Positions 8,919 through 17,013 of a stretch of DNA of 49,782 bases are shown piece by piece. Within the stretch, counting starts at the first letter, position 1. Every line of letters starts with the position of its first letter. Source of the DNA: Limnohabitans sp. Rim28 (GTDB lineage Bacteria; Pseudomonadota; Gammaproteobacteria; Burkholderiales; Burkholderiaceae_C). The stretch is from positions 1-49,782 of the forward strand of contig NZ_ALKN02000017.1 in NCBI RefSeq assembly GCF_000293865.2, given 5' to 3'. The notes under the pieces were generated by a model that had not been told where the DNA came from, did no database searches, and saw nothing but the letters and a program-made list of their open reading frames with translations. The position numbers and the translations under genes were made by a program.

Positions 8919-9354
8919 TCAGGCGGGCCGCTTCGATCTGAAATTCAAAATAGCGCTGGAAGCTGAAGACCAAACTGGACATCATGACGGTTGTGCCCAA
9001 CAGCAAGGCCGTCACGATGCCGATGATGGTGGCCCATTGTGTTCGGCCGGCAGGGTTCAAGGCATCGGTCTGCGGGTTGAACCGGGCATTCCATTTTTCA
9101 ATGGACATGAGGCCATAAAAAATCGCATTCATGGCGCAACCTGCCAAGGTAAAGCCCAGCAAAGGAATCAACATCCAGCTCAGCGTGTCGTCTTGCCCAA
9201 ACTGTTTCACCCGTTCCAAACCATAAAACCCCAACGCAGTCGGGATCGGCAACAACCAAGCCAGCATGTCTGTGAAGCCGTGAAGGTAAAAACGGTGCAA
9301 GCCCAACGGGCCGCCCCAAAAAGCCAACCAAGTTGCGAGTGTTTTGTTTTTCAT
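8908..9354 (-). CDS. TM2-domain membrane protein
   Basis: 148-residue integral membrane protein of unknown function. The N-terminus holds the TM2-type motif WGGPLGLHRFYLHG (about 11-24), a GxxGxHRFY signature seen between paired helices. Four hydrophobic segments follow, near 25-45, 60-85 and 110-140. ATG 9354 lies 7 bases after the GNAT gene stop, so the two form a minus-strand pair. The 3' end overlaps the folK 3' end by 11 bases. In-frame ATG 9390 would lie inside the GNAT gene and was not preferred. Confidence 0.75.
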   Translation of the reverse strand: MKNKTLATWLAFWGGPLGLHRFYLHGFTDMLAWLLPIPTALGFYGLERVKQFGQDDTLSWMLIPLLGFTLAGCAMNAIFYGLMSIEKWNARFNPQTDALNPAGRTQWATIIGIVTALLLGTTVMMSSLVFSFQRYFEFQIEAARLISQ

Positions 9355-9361
9355 GATCCGA

Positions 9362-9883
9362 TTATTGCGGAGCCGTGCTGTCGCCTGCACCCAAAGGCTT
9401 TTCCATCATCACCACATCCAGCCAGCGGTCGAATTTCCAGCCGCACGATTTCAGGACGCCAACATGACTGAAACCCACTGAACTGTGGACACCCACTGAG
9501 CCAGCGTTGGCCGAATCGCCAATGACCGCCAGAAATTTTCGCACGCCTGCGCGTTCGGCCTGCACGCACAGCTCGGCCAAAAGGGCTCGCCCCATGCCTT
9601 TTCGGTGCGCATCTGGGGCCATGTAGATCGAGTCCTCGGCAGAAAATCGATAGGCTGGGCGTGGTTTGAACCAATTGCAATAAGCAAAACCGATCACGCG
9701 ACCTTCGTCTTCGACGACCAGGTAAGGCAGGCCCTTGGACAGCACGTCTGCACGACGGTGGGCCATGTCGGCCTCGTTGGGGGGATCTATCTCGAAGGTG
9801 CCCGTGCCAGTCAGGACGTGATGCCGGTAGATGGCGGTAATGGCGGTGACGTCTTCGTCACGGCTGGGTCGGATCAGTGGCAA
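9362..9883 (-). CDS. GNAT-family N-acetyltransferase
   Basis: 173-residue acetyltransferase resembling the phosphinothricin/methionine-sulfoximine acetyltransferase group. IRPSRDEDVTAITAIYRHHV is at the N-terminus, GFAYCNWFKPRPAYRF is in the middle, and SIYMAPDAHRKGMGRALL contains the acetyl-CoA loop. FSHVGVLKSCGWKFDRWLD is at the C-terminus. The real substrate is unknown. I chose TTG 9883 because GGGAG lies 7 bases upstream and homology begins there. The alternative ATG 9979 would add 32 residues without family likeness and cover the rpsP promoter region. It forms a pair with the TM2 gene. Confidence 0.85.
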   Translation of the reverse strand: MPLIRPSRDEDVTAITAIYRHHVLTGTGTFEIDPPNEADMAHRRADVLSKGLPYLVVEDEGRVIGFAYCNWFKPRPAYRFSAEDSIYMAPDAHRKGMGRALLAELCVQAERAGVRKFLAVIGDSANAGSVGVHSSVGFSHVGVLKSCGWKFDRWLDVVMMEKPLGAGDSTAPQ

Positions 9884-9897
9884 GGCAAGGCTCCCGT

Positions 9898-9927
9898 TGT
9901 ATAATGGTGGGCTTTTCAGTGTGTCAA
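9898..9927 (-). promoter_or_regulatory. Candidate promoter of the GNAT gene
   Basis: On the minus strand, TTGACA (9927 to 9922) is followed after 18 bases by TATACA (9903 to 9898). The -35 is a perfect match and the -10 matches four of six. It points at the GNAT gene and overlaps the opposite-strand TATAAT of rpsP. Transcription would start very close to the GGGAG preceding the TTG start. Confidence 0.4.
9900..9905 (+). promoter_or_regulatory. Candidate -10 box of the rpsP operon
   Basis: Perfect TATAAT about 115 bases before rpsP. The -35 region is weak (TGGCAA-like at 16 bases). It implies a 5' leader of roughly 110 bases on the rpsP-rimM-trmD transcript. Confidence 0.5.
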
Positions 9928-10020
9928 TGGCCGGGTGGCCACTTGCGTGTCTCAAACGCTGAAAGAAAACGGGTTTCACGGCAATTGTTCCTCAGAGACC
10001 CAACCACCCAAGGATAAATC

Positions 10021-10272
10021 ATGGTTGTTATTCGTTTGAACCGCGGCGGCTCTAAAGCACGTCCTTTTTTCAACATCGTCGTGGCTGACAAGCGCGTGCG
10101 TCGCGATGGTCGCTTCCTCGAGCGCATCGGCTTCTACAACCCCACAGCCAAAGGCGGCGAAGAAGGTCTGCGCATTGCACAAGACCGTTTGACCTATTGG
10201 AAGGGCGTTGGCGCCCAGGCTTCCCCCACCGTGGAACGTCTGATCCGTCAAGCTGGCAAAACCGCAGCCTGA
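10021..10272 (+). CDS. rpsP: 30S ribosomal protein bS16
   Basis: Primary 16S rRNA-binding protein needed for 30S assembly. The 83 residues begin [20 protein letters not shown] and contain [15 protein letters not shown] and the [19 protein letters not shown] segment, all diagnostic. AAGGAT lies just upstream of the ATG and serves as ribosome-binding site. First gene of the conserved rpsP-rimM-trmD-rplS cluster; rimM follows after 16 bases. Confidence 0.98.
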   Translation: MVVIRLNRGGSKARPFFNIVVADKRVRRDGRFLERIGFYNPTAKGGEEGLRIAQDRLTYWKGVGAQASPTVERLIRQAGKTAA

Positions 10273-10288
10273 TCAGCCCAGCAAGGTC

Positions 10289-10906
10289 ATGCGCCCATCT
10301 TTGGAAAGTGCCGCTTTGCCGGCCGATGCCATCGAAATCGGGCGCATCACCGATGCCTGGGGCATCAAAGGCTGGTTCAAGGTCTTGCCCCACAGCGCCT
10401 CGCCCGAGGCGCTTTTTTCATCCAAGGCTTGGTTCTTGTTGCCGCCTGATCGGCCGCTCAAACCCAAGCGTTCGGCTGTAACCGCGCCAGCCGCTGTCTC
10501 TCAGACCCACTGGACAGAGCCTTTGCTGCTCACTGTCAAAGAAGTCAAAAACCATTCCGATACGGTGGTGGCCTGTGCGCATGGCATGGACGACCGCAAT
10601 GCGGCCGAATCTTTGCGCGGCGCACGCATTTTTGTGCCCCGTTCCAGCTTTCCGGCTGCCGCCGATGGCGAGTATTACTGGGTCGACTTGCTGGGCTTGC
10701 AAGTGGTTAACCGCGAGGGCCTCGACCTGGGGCAAGTGCGTGACCTGATGTCCACGGGTCCGCAAACGGTGTTGGTCATCGAGGCAGCACCAGAGGCCGA
10801 AGGCGGGAAAGCCATTGAGCGCATGATCCCCTTCGTTTCGGCCTTTGTCGATGGTGTTGATTTGCCTGGCAAACGCATCACTGTTGACTGGCAGCCCGAT
10901 TATTGA
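10289..10906 (+). CDS. rimM: Ribosome maturation factor RimM
   Basis: Assists maturation of the 30S head by binding ribosomal protein uS19. 205 residues. The N-terminal RimM domain carries IEIGRITDAWGIKGWFKVLP (about 15-34). The C-terminal PRC-barrel part carries EYYWVDLLGLQVVNREGLDLG-like sequence near 130-150 and IPFVSAFVDGVDLPGKRITV near the end. It is longer than the common 170-180 because of an insertion after residue 45 (LLPPDRPLKPKRSAV and following), often seen in Burkholderiales. It lies between rpsP and trmD in the standard order. Confidence 0.95.
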   Translation: MRPSLESAALPADAIEIGRITDAWGIKGWFKVLPHSASPEALFSSKAWFLLPPDRPLKPKRSAVTAPAAVSQTHWTEPLLLTVKEVKNHSDTVVACAHGMDDRNAAESLRGARIFVPRSSFPAAADGEYYWVDLLGLQVVNREGLDLGQVRDLMSTGPQTVLVIEAAPEAEGGKAIERMIPFVSAFVDGVDLPGKRITVDWQPDY

Positions 10907-10935
10907 GTTGTATTCGGCCGTGGAGGGCCATCCCC

Positions 10936-11733
10936 ATGCGCTTTGACATCATCACCCTGTTTCCCGAGCTTTTTGCACCGCTGATGACCAGTGGCATCAC
11001 ACGCCGTGCCTATGAGGGCGGATTGGTCGATGTGCATTTGTGGAATCCCCGCGACCACGCCGAGGGCAATTACCGCCGTGTCGATGACCGGTCTTTTGGC
11101 GGTGGACCTGGCATGGTCATGATGGCCGAACCGTTGTTCAAGTGTTTGAGCGCGATCCGAGACGATCGGCAAGACGTGGATCCAGCACCCTTGGTGCTGT
11201 TCTCGCCGATAGGCCCAACTTTGAGCCACACCGCTGTGGCGCAATGGTCAGGCAGTGCGGGCGCTGTGTTGCTGTGTGGCCGCTACGAAGGCGTTGACCA
11301 ACGCTTCATTGACCAATATGTGGACCAGCAAATCAGCTTGGGCGACTTTGTGCTCTCGGGGGGTGAAATCGCGGCCATGGCCTTGCTGGATGCGGTCGCC
11401 CGTTTGCAGCCGGGCGTGTTGAACGACGAGGGCAGCCACCAACGGGACAGCTTCAACCCGGCGCTTGACGGTTTGCTGGACTGCCCGCATTACACCCGCC
11501 CCGAAGTTTGGCAAGGCCATGCCGTGCCGCCAGAATTGATGTCGGGCCACCACGCATACATAGAACGCTGGCGGCGCGAGAAAAGTCTGAGTTTGACGGC
11601 CATAAACCGTCCCGAATTGCTGGAGCAGGCCCGGCAGCTTGGCAAGCTCAGCCACCAAGACGAGGCTTTGCTGGAGAGGTCAAAAGCCAGCGTGACCCAA
11701 GTGGTTCCACCAACGCCTGCGAAAAAGCTATAA
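10936..11733 (+). CDS. trmD: tRNA (guanine37-N1)-methyltransferase
   Basis: SPOUT-class enzyme that makes m1G37 in tRNAs reading CNN codons and prevents +1 frameshifting. 265 residues. The family start MRFDIITLFPELF is followed by DDRSFGGGPGMVMM and the SAM-binding trefoil-knot segment LLCGRYEGVDQRFID (about 111-125) with LSGGEIAAMALLDAV. ATG 10936 was chosen over the in-frame ATG 10903 because family members start at MRFDI and GGAGG lies 9 bases upstream. Its stop codon overlaps a TATAAT box that probably serves rplS. Confidence 0.97.
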   Translation: MRFDIITLFPELFAPLMTSGITRRAYEGGLVDVHLWNPRDHAEGNYRRVDDRSFGGGPGMVMMAEPLFKCLSAIRDDRQDVDPAPLVLFSPIGPTLSHTAVAQWSGSAGAVLLCGRYEGVDQRFIDQYVDQQISLGDFVLSGGEIAAMALLDAVARLQPGVLNDEGSHQRDSFNPALDGLLDCPHYTRPEVWQGHAVPPELMSGHHAYIERWRREKSLSLTAINRPELLEQARQLGKLSHQDEALLERSKASVTQVVPPTPAKKL

Positions 11734-11734
11734 T
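11729..11734 (+). promoter_or_regulatory. Candidate -10 box of rplS
   Basis: Perfect TATAAT overlapping the trmD stop codon, about 117 bases before rplS. No good -35 is visible. It would allow rplS to be expressed above the trmD level. Confidence 0.45.
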
Positions 11735-11850
11735 CAAGGGCTTTTCGATCCTCTACCCGCCGCGATCTGGTTCAGTCATGTTGGATGCATGGCCTTTACA
11801 ACACAGAACGCCCCTTGTGCAGCGAGGCATGATCGGACGGAGTTCAAAAA

Positions 11851-12234
11851 ATGAATTTGATTCAAACTCTTGAGCAGGAAGAAATTGCCCGTTTGGGTAA
11901 AGTGTTTCCTGAATTTGCCCCCGGCGACACCGTGATCGTCAGCGTCAACGTGGTGGAAGGTGCGCGCAAGCGTGTCCAAGCATACGAAGGTGTTGTGATC
12001 GCCAAGCGTAACCGTGGTCTGAACAGCGGCTTCACTGTGCGCAAGATTTCCAGTGGCGAAGGTGTGGAGCGTACGTTCCAGACTTACAGCCCTGTGATCG
12101 CCAGCATTGAAGTCAAGCGCCGTGGTGATGTTCGCCGCGCCAAGCTGTACTACCTGCGTGACCGCAGCGGCAAGTCGGCACGTATCAAAGAAAAGTTGCC
12201 CCAACGCAAAGCAGCACCTGCTGTCAAAGCGTAA
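11851..12234 (+). CDS. rplS: 50S ribosomal protein bL19
   Basis: Large-subunit protein at the 30S-50S interface. 127 residues starting [20 protein letters not shown], with the conserved [39 protein letters not shown] and [20 protein letters not shown]. The tail ([10 protein letters not shown]) is typical of betaproteobacteria. Last gene of the rpsP cluster, separated from trmD by 117 bases, and followed by a strong terminator. Confidence 0.98.
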   Translation: MNLIQTLEQEEIARLGKVFPEFAPGDTVIVSVNVVEGARKRVQAYEGVVIAKRNRGLNSGFTVRKISSGEGVERTFQTYSPVIASIEVKRRGDVRRAKLYYLRDRSGKSARIKEKLPQRKAAPAVKA

Positions 12235-12251
12235 AGCCTTTTCGGCCCTGC

Positions 12252-12289
12252 AAAAAAACCGCCCGGGTTTGCGCCCAGGGCGGTTTTTT
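12252..12289 (+). terminator. Rho-independent terminator of rplS
   Basis: AACCGCC (12257-12263) pairs with GGCGGTT (12279-12285), with further GC pairing inside the hairpin. It is flanked by an A run before and a T run at 12284-12289 after, so it may act in both directions. Confidence 0.88.
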
Positions 12290-12336
12290 CATGGCTGTGT
12301 CCAAAACGAAACCGCCATCCCACTGTCCTGCGCAAG

Positions 12337-12368
12337 AAAAAAGGCCTTGCCGGTGAGGGCAAGACCTT
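12337..12368 (-). terminator. Rho-independent terminator of the DEAD-box helicase gene
   Basis: On the minus strand AAGG, a mismatch and CTTGCC pair across a short loop with GGCAAG and CCTT, and a run of six T follows (12342 to 12337). It lies about 40 bases past the helicase stop and converges on the rplS terminator. Confidence 0.75.
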
Positions 12369-12409
12369 TTATCGGATCTTGAAGTCCTGGGATCGGCCCA
12401 GGCATCAGA

Positions 12410-14488
12410 TCAACCGCGTGTGATTTTCAGGACGCGTGTACCGCCGCGCTTGCCTGCAGGGCCATCACCTGCAGCATGCGGTTTGAAATTGCCGGCGCCA
12501 AATTGTTTGGGGCCACGGGCAAACTTGTCACCGGCGCCGGCTGCACCGCGTGGTGCGGGGCGGGCAGCGTTGCGGTTGTCGCCGCCGCGCTCTTCCCAAC
12601 GGCCACCTTGACGGGGACCGTCTTGGCGCGCGTCTTGACGCGGGGCAGGGCGGCTGTCGCCCTTGTCCCAAGGGTGGGCTGGCGCTGCACGCTGTTCAAA
12701 GCGGTCACCGCCACGGCTGTCATGGCGGTTGTCGCCACGGGGGGCGTCAAAACGACCACCTTCTTTGCGGGCATCAAAGCGGGGCTGCTCGTCGCGGAAG
12801 TTGCCACGCGGAGCGCGGTTGTCAAAACCACCACCGTTGTCGCGGTCACGGTTGCCGCCGAAGTCGCGGCCACCTGGGGCAGGACGACCACCACGGAAAC
12901 CACCGCCAGCATTGGCGTAATTGCGCTCACCACCAAAGCGGTCACCACCACGGCCCATCGGCTTGCGGGCTTCGGGCATGCGCACTTTGGGCTCCAGGCC
13001 TGGAATCACTTCAGCCTTGAAGGGCTGCCGTGTGTAGGACTCGATGTCACCAATTTTGCGGCGATCACGGATCTCAGCAAAAGTCACAGCCAGTCCATCG
13101 CGGCCTGCGCGGCCTGTACGGCCAATGCGGTGGGTGTAGTCTTCGGCTTTCATGGGCAAGCCGAAGTTGAAGACGTGGGTGATGGTGGGCACGTCGATGC
13201 CGCGAGCGGCCACGTCGGTGGCGACCAAAATCTGGACTTGCCCATTACGCAGTGCCATCAAGCGGCGGTTGCGGATGCCTTGGCTCAAAGCGCCGTGCAA
13301 TGCCACGGCCGAGAAGCCGTCTTGTTGCAAGTCTGCGGCCAAGCCGTCGCATTCGATTTGGGTGCTAGAAAACACGATCGCTTGATCGATCGTGGCGTCA
13401 CGCAACCAATGGTCAAGCATCTGGCGCTTGTGTTGGGCGTTGTCGGCCCAGAACAGTACTTGCTTGATGTTGTTGTGTTTTTCCTGGGGGTTGTCGATCT
13501 GAATTTTCTGGACCGATGAACCGCCATCGTGCATCACGCGCATGGCCAGTTGCTGAATGCGCGGTGCAAATGTGGCACTGAACATCATGGTTTGGCGACG
13601 CTGGCTGGTCATGTCGTTGATGTCGGCCAAATCGTCAGAGAAGCCCAGGTCGAGCATGCGGTCGGCTTCGTCCACCACCAAGAACTGAACCTGGTCCAGT
13701 TTGATTTGCATGGAGCGCTGCAGGTCGAGCAAACGGCCGGGTGTGGCCACGACCAGATTGGCGTTTTGCAGCTTGGCAATTTGCAATTGGTAAGGAATGC
13801 CGCCGACCACGTTGGCCACGCGCAAACCGCGTGTGTGCTTGACCAGCTCAATGGCATCTTGCGCCACCTGTTGGGCCAATTCACGGGTGGGGCACAAGAT
13901 CAAGGCACCAGGGGTTGGGGCCTTGAAGTTGCGTGGGTTGGTGGGATCTTTGCGTTTGGCGCGTTTGGGTGCTGGCTCGCCTTTGGCTGCGGCATCGGCG
14001 CAAGCTTGGTCAAATTCTGCGCGCTCGGCAGCTTCTTGGTCCGCCATTTGCTGAATCAGCGTGTGCAGCACGGGCAGCAAAAAGGCTGCGGTTTTGCCGC
14101 TGCCGGTCTGGCTGGACACCATCAAGTCGGTGTAGCCATTGGACTTGCCGTCTTTGGAGCCGCCCGCTGTGGGCAATGCCAATGGAATAGCGCGCAATTG
14201 CACGGCGGTAGGTTGGGTGTAACCGAGATCGGCCACAGCTTGCACCAATTCTGGCGCCAGGCCCAGCTCAACGAAACCGTTGGGCACATCGGCGATGGCT
14301 TCAACTTCTTCGGTCAACTCGGGCGCAATTTTTGCGGCTGTTTCGGGGGCGATTTCGGCCGCTGCGGCGACCATGATCTCAGTGGCCAAATTTTTTTTCT
14401 GAGCGGCTTGCGCCGTTGACTCGGTGGCAATGGATGTGATTTCGGCAGGCGACAAGTCGTCCCGCACTGTGTTCAAAGTGTCAGTCAT
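12410..14488 (-). CDS. DEAD-box ATP-dependent RNA helicase (RhlE-like)
   Basis: 692-residue RNA helicase. After an Ala/Glu-rich N-terminal extension come the Q motif around GFVELGLAPELVQAV (near 72), motif I SSQTGSGKTAAFL, Ia PTRELAQQV, Ib TPGRLLDL, II VDEADRML, III SAT, V ATDVAARGIDVP and VI HRIGRTGRAG. Between motifs I and Ia there is an unusual insertion of about 50 residues rich in Ala, Glu and Lys. The last 170 residues are Arg/Gly/Asp-rich with many RGG and GGDRF repeats, an RNA-binding tail. The start at ATG 14488 replaces an in-frame ATG at 14557. Likely roles are ribosome assembly, RNA decay or cold adaptation. Confidence 0.9.
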   Translation of the reverse strand: MTDTLNTVRDDLSPAEITSIATESTAQAAQKKNLATEIMVAAAAEIAPETAAKIAPELTEEVEAIADVPNGFVELGLAPELVQAVADLGYTQPTAVQLRAIPLALPTAGGSKDGKSNGYTDLMVSSQTGSGKTAAFLLPVLHTLIQQMADQEAAERAEFDQACADAAAKGEPAPKRAKRKDPTNPRNFKAPTPGALILCPTRELAQQVAQDAIELVKHTRGLRVANVVGGIPYQLQIAKLQNANLVVATPGRLLDLQRSMQIKLDQVQFLVVDEADRMLDLGFSDDLADINDMTSQRRQTMMFSATFAPRIQQLAMRVMHDGGSSVQKIQIDNPQEKHNNIKQVLFWADNAQHKRQMLDHWLRDATIDQAIVFSSTQIECDGLAADLQQDGFSAVALHGALSQGIRNRRLMALRNGQVQILVATDVAARGIDVPTITHVFNFGLPMKAEDYTHRIGRTGRAGRDGLAVTFAEIRDRRKIGDIESYTRQPFKAEVIPGLEPKVRMPEARKPMGRGGDRFGGERNYANAGGGFRGGRPAPGGRDFGGNRDRDNGGGFDNRAPRGNFRDEQPRFDARKEGGRFDAPRGDNRHDSRGGDRFEQRAAPAHPWDKGDSRPAPRQDARQDGPRQGGRWEERGGDNRNAARPAPRGAAGAGDKFARGPKQFGAGNFKPHAAGDGPAGKRGGTRVLKITRG

Positions 14489-14672
14489 GTGTGTGTATAA
14501 AAACTCGCACGGAACAACGGCCGCTGACAGAAAACTGTCGCTAATGGCCGCAGGCACCGCAAGGTTGAAAAAACATCAACCATCAAACGGTGCTCGCGAG
14601 TGGCGCTTGGCATGAAGCCTGGCCGCTGTGAGTGACCCTATCTTTGGGTCAAGGCATGAAGGGAGATGTGAG

Positions 14673-14695
14673 AAAAGTTGCACCTTTTGTGCAAC
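14673..14695 (-). terminator. Probable terminator of orn
   Basis: A perfect 7-base hairpin (GTTGCAC and GTGCAAC, loop of 5) on the minus strand is followed by TTTT (14676 to 14673). It lies about 58 bases past the orn stop. The rest of the 264-base gap before the helicase start (14489-14752) has only a weaker hairpin, GACCC/GGGTC near 14634-14650, and would form a long 5' leader for the helicase. Confidence 0.55.
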
Positions 14696-14752
14696 AAGAG
14701 CGTGATTATGACATGCGCCAAAGAAAAACGCTAGGGTTTTCCCTGAAAAAGT

Positions 14753-15343
14753 TCAAAGTCGAATGAAGTGCTCTCGGTAATGCGCCAATTCGTCAATGGA
14801 TTCATGCACATCGGCCAGCGCCGTGTGCTTTTGCTGTTTTTTGAAACTGGCATACACCTCGGGTTTCCAGCGACGCGACAGCTCCTTGAGCGTGCTCACA
14901 TCCAAGTTTCTGTAGTGGAAAAACGCTTCCAGCTTGGGCATGTACTTGACCAAGAAGCGGCGGTCTTGGCTGATGGTGTTGCCGCACAAGGGCGAGCTGT
15001 TCTTGGGCACGTACTTTTTCAGAAAAGCCAGGATCTGTTCTTCGGCATCGGTTTCGCGGATGGTCGAGGCCTTCACCTTGTCGATCAACCCACTCTTGCC
15101 GTGGGTGCCTTTGTTCCATTTGTCCATTTGATGGAGCAGCTCATCACTTTGGTGAATGACCAGCACAGGGCCTTCTATGCGGGGCGACAGCTGGGGGCCG
15201 GTCACGATCACGGCAATTTCCAGCAGGCGTTCTTTTTCAGGGTCGAGACCGGTCATTTCGCAATCGATCCAGACCAGATTCAAATCGGATTTGGACAGCT
15301 CTGTGGCTTCGGAGGAGGGGGAGAGGGGGTTCGCATCAGACAT
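14753..15343 (-). CDS. orn: Oligoribonuclease
   Basis: 3'-5' exoribonuclease of the DEDDh group that degrades RNA dinucleotides left by other nucleases and the pGpG made from cyclic di-GMP. The 196-residue product has motif [21 protein letters not shown] (about 24-43, with D and E), motif II around [18 protein letters not shown], and motif [21 protein letters not shown] near 172-189. ATG 15343 was chosen because upstream sequence shows no similarity. A GACAAT box ends 6 bases before the ATG and no Shine-Dalgarno is visible, so the mRNA may be leaderless. It is divergent from the M48 protease gene. Confidence 0.96.
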   Translation of the reverse strand: MSDANPLSPSSEATELSKSDLNLVWIDCEMTGLDPEKERLLEIAVIVTGPQLSPRIEGPVLVIHQSDELLHQMDKWNKGTHGKSGLIDKVKASTIRETDAEEQILAFLKKYVPKNSSPLCGNTISQDRRFLVKYMPKLEAFFHYRNLDVSTLKELSRRWKPEVYASFKKQQKHTALADVHESIDELAHYREHFIRL

Positions 15344-15349
15344 GTCAAG

Positions 15350-15355
15350 ATTGTC
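15350..15355 (-). promoter_or_regulatory. Candidate -10 box just before orn
   Basis: Minus-strand GACAAT in GGCGACAAT, ending 6 bases before the orn ATG. This spacing predicts transcription from the start codon itself. No -35 was recognised. Confidence 0.35.
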
Positions 15356-15427
15356 GCCGATGCCATGAGCCCCCCATGCGGTGGGTTTGAATCGTGGTGC
15401 CCTGTTCAGCTTGCAGCATGCGGCTCC

Positions 15428-15433
15428 TACAAT
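15428..15433 (+). promoter_or_regulatory. Candidate -10 box just before the M48 protease gene
   Basis: TACAAT ends 6 bases before the ATG of the M48 protease gene. The -35 is weak (TTCAGC at 17 bases). It predicts a leaderless or nearly leaderless transcript. Confidence 0.4.
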
Positions 15434-15439
15434 GGCAGG

Positions 15440-16699
15440 ATGAATGCATCTTTGACGTTGACCTTGACTTTGGTGGTGGCCTTGCTGGCCCATGTGGCGC
15501 TTAAATTCTGGCTGAATGCACGTCAAGTGCGGTCTGTGGCCCGCCACCGCGATGCGGTGCCGCTGGCCTATGCCGACACTGTGGGCTTGGCCGATCACCA
15601 AAAGGCGGCCGATTACACCTTGGCCAAAGCCCGCTTGTCGCAAATTGACATCGCGCTGGATGCTGCAGTTTTGCTGGGATGGACATTGTTGGGCGGCTTG
15701 GATGCTTTGAATCAAGTCCTGCTGGGCTGGATGGGGCCCGGTCTGGTTCAGCAAATGGCCTTGGTCGTGGGCTTTACCTTGGTGGGTGGCCTGATCGGTT
15801 TGCCACTTTCGCTGATGCAAACCTTTGGTGTGGAACAGCGTTTTGGCTTCAACAAGATCACCCCTGCCTTGTGGCTGGCCGACATGGCCAAAGGGCTGGT
15901 GTTGGGTTTGGTGCTGGGCCTGCCGCTGCTTTGGGTCGTCTTGTGGTTGATGCAAGCCGGGGGCGAGTGGTGGTGGCTGTGGGCCTGGGGCGTCTTGGTG
16001 GGTTGGCAGTTGTTTTTGATGGCGATTGCGCCGAACGTGATCATGCCGCTGTTCAACAAATTCACGCCCTTGGAAGACGAATCGCTCAAGCAGCGCGTGC
16101 AGGCGCTGATGCAGCGCTCAGGTTTCACGGCCAAAGGTTTTTTTGTGATGGATGGCAGTCGCCGTTCGGCGCACTCCAATGCTTTTTTCACAGGCTTTGG
16201 GGCCAGCAAGCGCGTGGTGTTTTTCGACACCTTGCTCAAACAACTGAGTCCGGCTGAAATGGAAGCGGTGCTGGCCCATGAGTTGGGTCACTTCAAGCAC
16301 AAACACATTTTGAAAATGATGGCGACCAGCTTTGCCATGACCTTGGTCGGCTTGGCTTTGTTGGGCTGGTTGGCGCAGCAACTGTGGTTTTACTCGGGCT
16401 TGGGCGTGATGCCCAACTTGTCCGGCAGTAACGACGCGCTGGCGTTGGTTTTGTTCATGCTGGTCATCCCTGTATTCACCTTGTTTTTTGCACCGATTTC
16501 CGCATGGCGCTCACGCCAAGCAGAGTTTGAGGCCGATGCTTATGCCGTGTCTCAAACCCCAGGCAAAGACTTGTCTTCGGCCTTGCTCAAGCTTTACCAA
16601 GACAACGCCTCGACCCTGACGCCTGATCCTTGGTACGTGAAGTTTTACTATTCCCACCCACCCGCCAGTGAGCGTTTGCTGAGAATGAAATCCGCATGA
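15440..16699 (+). CDS. M48-family membrane metallopeptidase (Ste24-like)
   Basis: 419-residue inner-membrane zinc protease of the CAAX prenyl protease 1 (Ste24) type. Several transmembrane segments precede the catalytic part. The zinc motif HELGH is near 280-284 in [13 protein letters not shown], and the third ligand Glu lies in [12 protein letters not shown] near 360. The conserved [30 protein letters not shown] and [15 protein letters not shown] segments are typical. In bacteria it probably takes part in membrane-protein quality control; prenylated substrates are not expected. It overlaps phhB by 4 bases. The start is ATG 15440, six bases after a TACAAT box. Confidence 0.92.
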   Translation: MNASLTLTLTLVVALLAHVALKFWLNARQVRSVARHRDAVPLAYADTVGLADHQKAADYTLAKARLSQIDIALDAAVLLGWTLLGGLDALNQVLLGWMGPGLVQQMALVVGFTLVGGLIGLPLSLMQTFGVEQRFGFNKITPALWLADMAKGLVLGLVLGLPLLWVVLWLMQAGGEWWWLWAWGVLVGWQLFLMAIAPNVIMPLFNKFTPLEDESLKQRVQALMQRSGFTAKGFFVMDGSRRSAHSNAFFTGFGASKRVVFFDTLLKQLSPAEMEAVLAHELGHFKHKHILKMMATSFAMTLVGLALLGWLAQQLWFYSGLGVMPNLSGSNDALALVLFMLVIPVFTLFFAPISAWRSRQAEFEADAYAVSQTPGKDLSSALLKLYQDNASTLTPDPWYVKFYYSHPPASERLLRMKSA

Positions 16700-17007
16700 T
16701 GACCCCAGAAGTTCGCGCACTCAAGCCCACCGAAATCATCATGGCGCTTGGCCAAATTCCAGGCTGGCGGTTAACGGGCGATGGTGAGAGCGTCGCGATT
16801 GAAAAAAGCTTTGAGTGGACCGATCACACGCACGCACTGCTGTTTGTCAACAGCGTAGGCTGGTTGTCTGAAAAGCTCAATCACCACCCGGAAGTGGTGT
16901 TGACCTACTGCCGCTGCGTGGTCCGCTGGAACACGCACGATGTGCGCGGCTTGAGCCGACTGGACTTTGAGGCCGCGACCCAAACCGACGCCTTGTTACC
17001 GGCATGA
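16696..17007 (+). CDS. phhB: 4a-hydroxytetrahydrobiopterin dehydratase (pterin-4a-carbinolamine dehydratase)
   Basis: Regenerates the pterin cofactor of phenylalanine hydroxylase, and the family also includes molybdopterin-related homologues. 103 residues, the normal length. It contains the active-site signature in LNHHPEVVLTYCRCVVRWN followed by THDVRGLSRLDFEAA; the paired His and the following THD are the expected residues. The start overlaps the protease stop (ATGATG, with either ATG usable) and rsgA follows 6 bases later, so the protease, phhB and rsgA are probably one transcript. No phenylalanine hydroxylase gene lies in the window. Confidence 0.9.
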   Translation: MMTPEVRALKPTEIIMALGQIPGWRLTGDGESVAIEKSFEWTDHTHALLFVNSVGWLSEKLNHHPEVVLTYCRCVVRWNTHDVRGLSRLDFEAATQTDALLPA

Positions 17008-17013
17008 ATCCGA

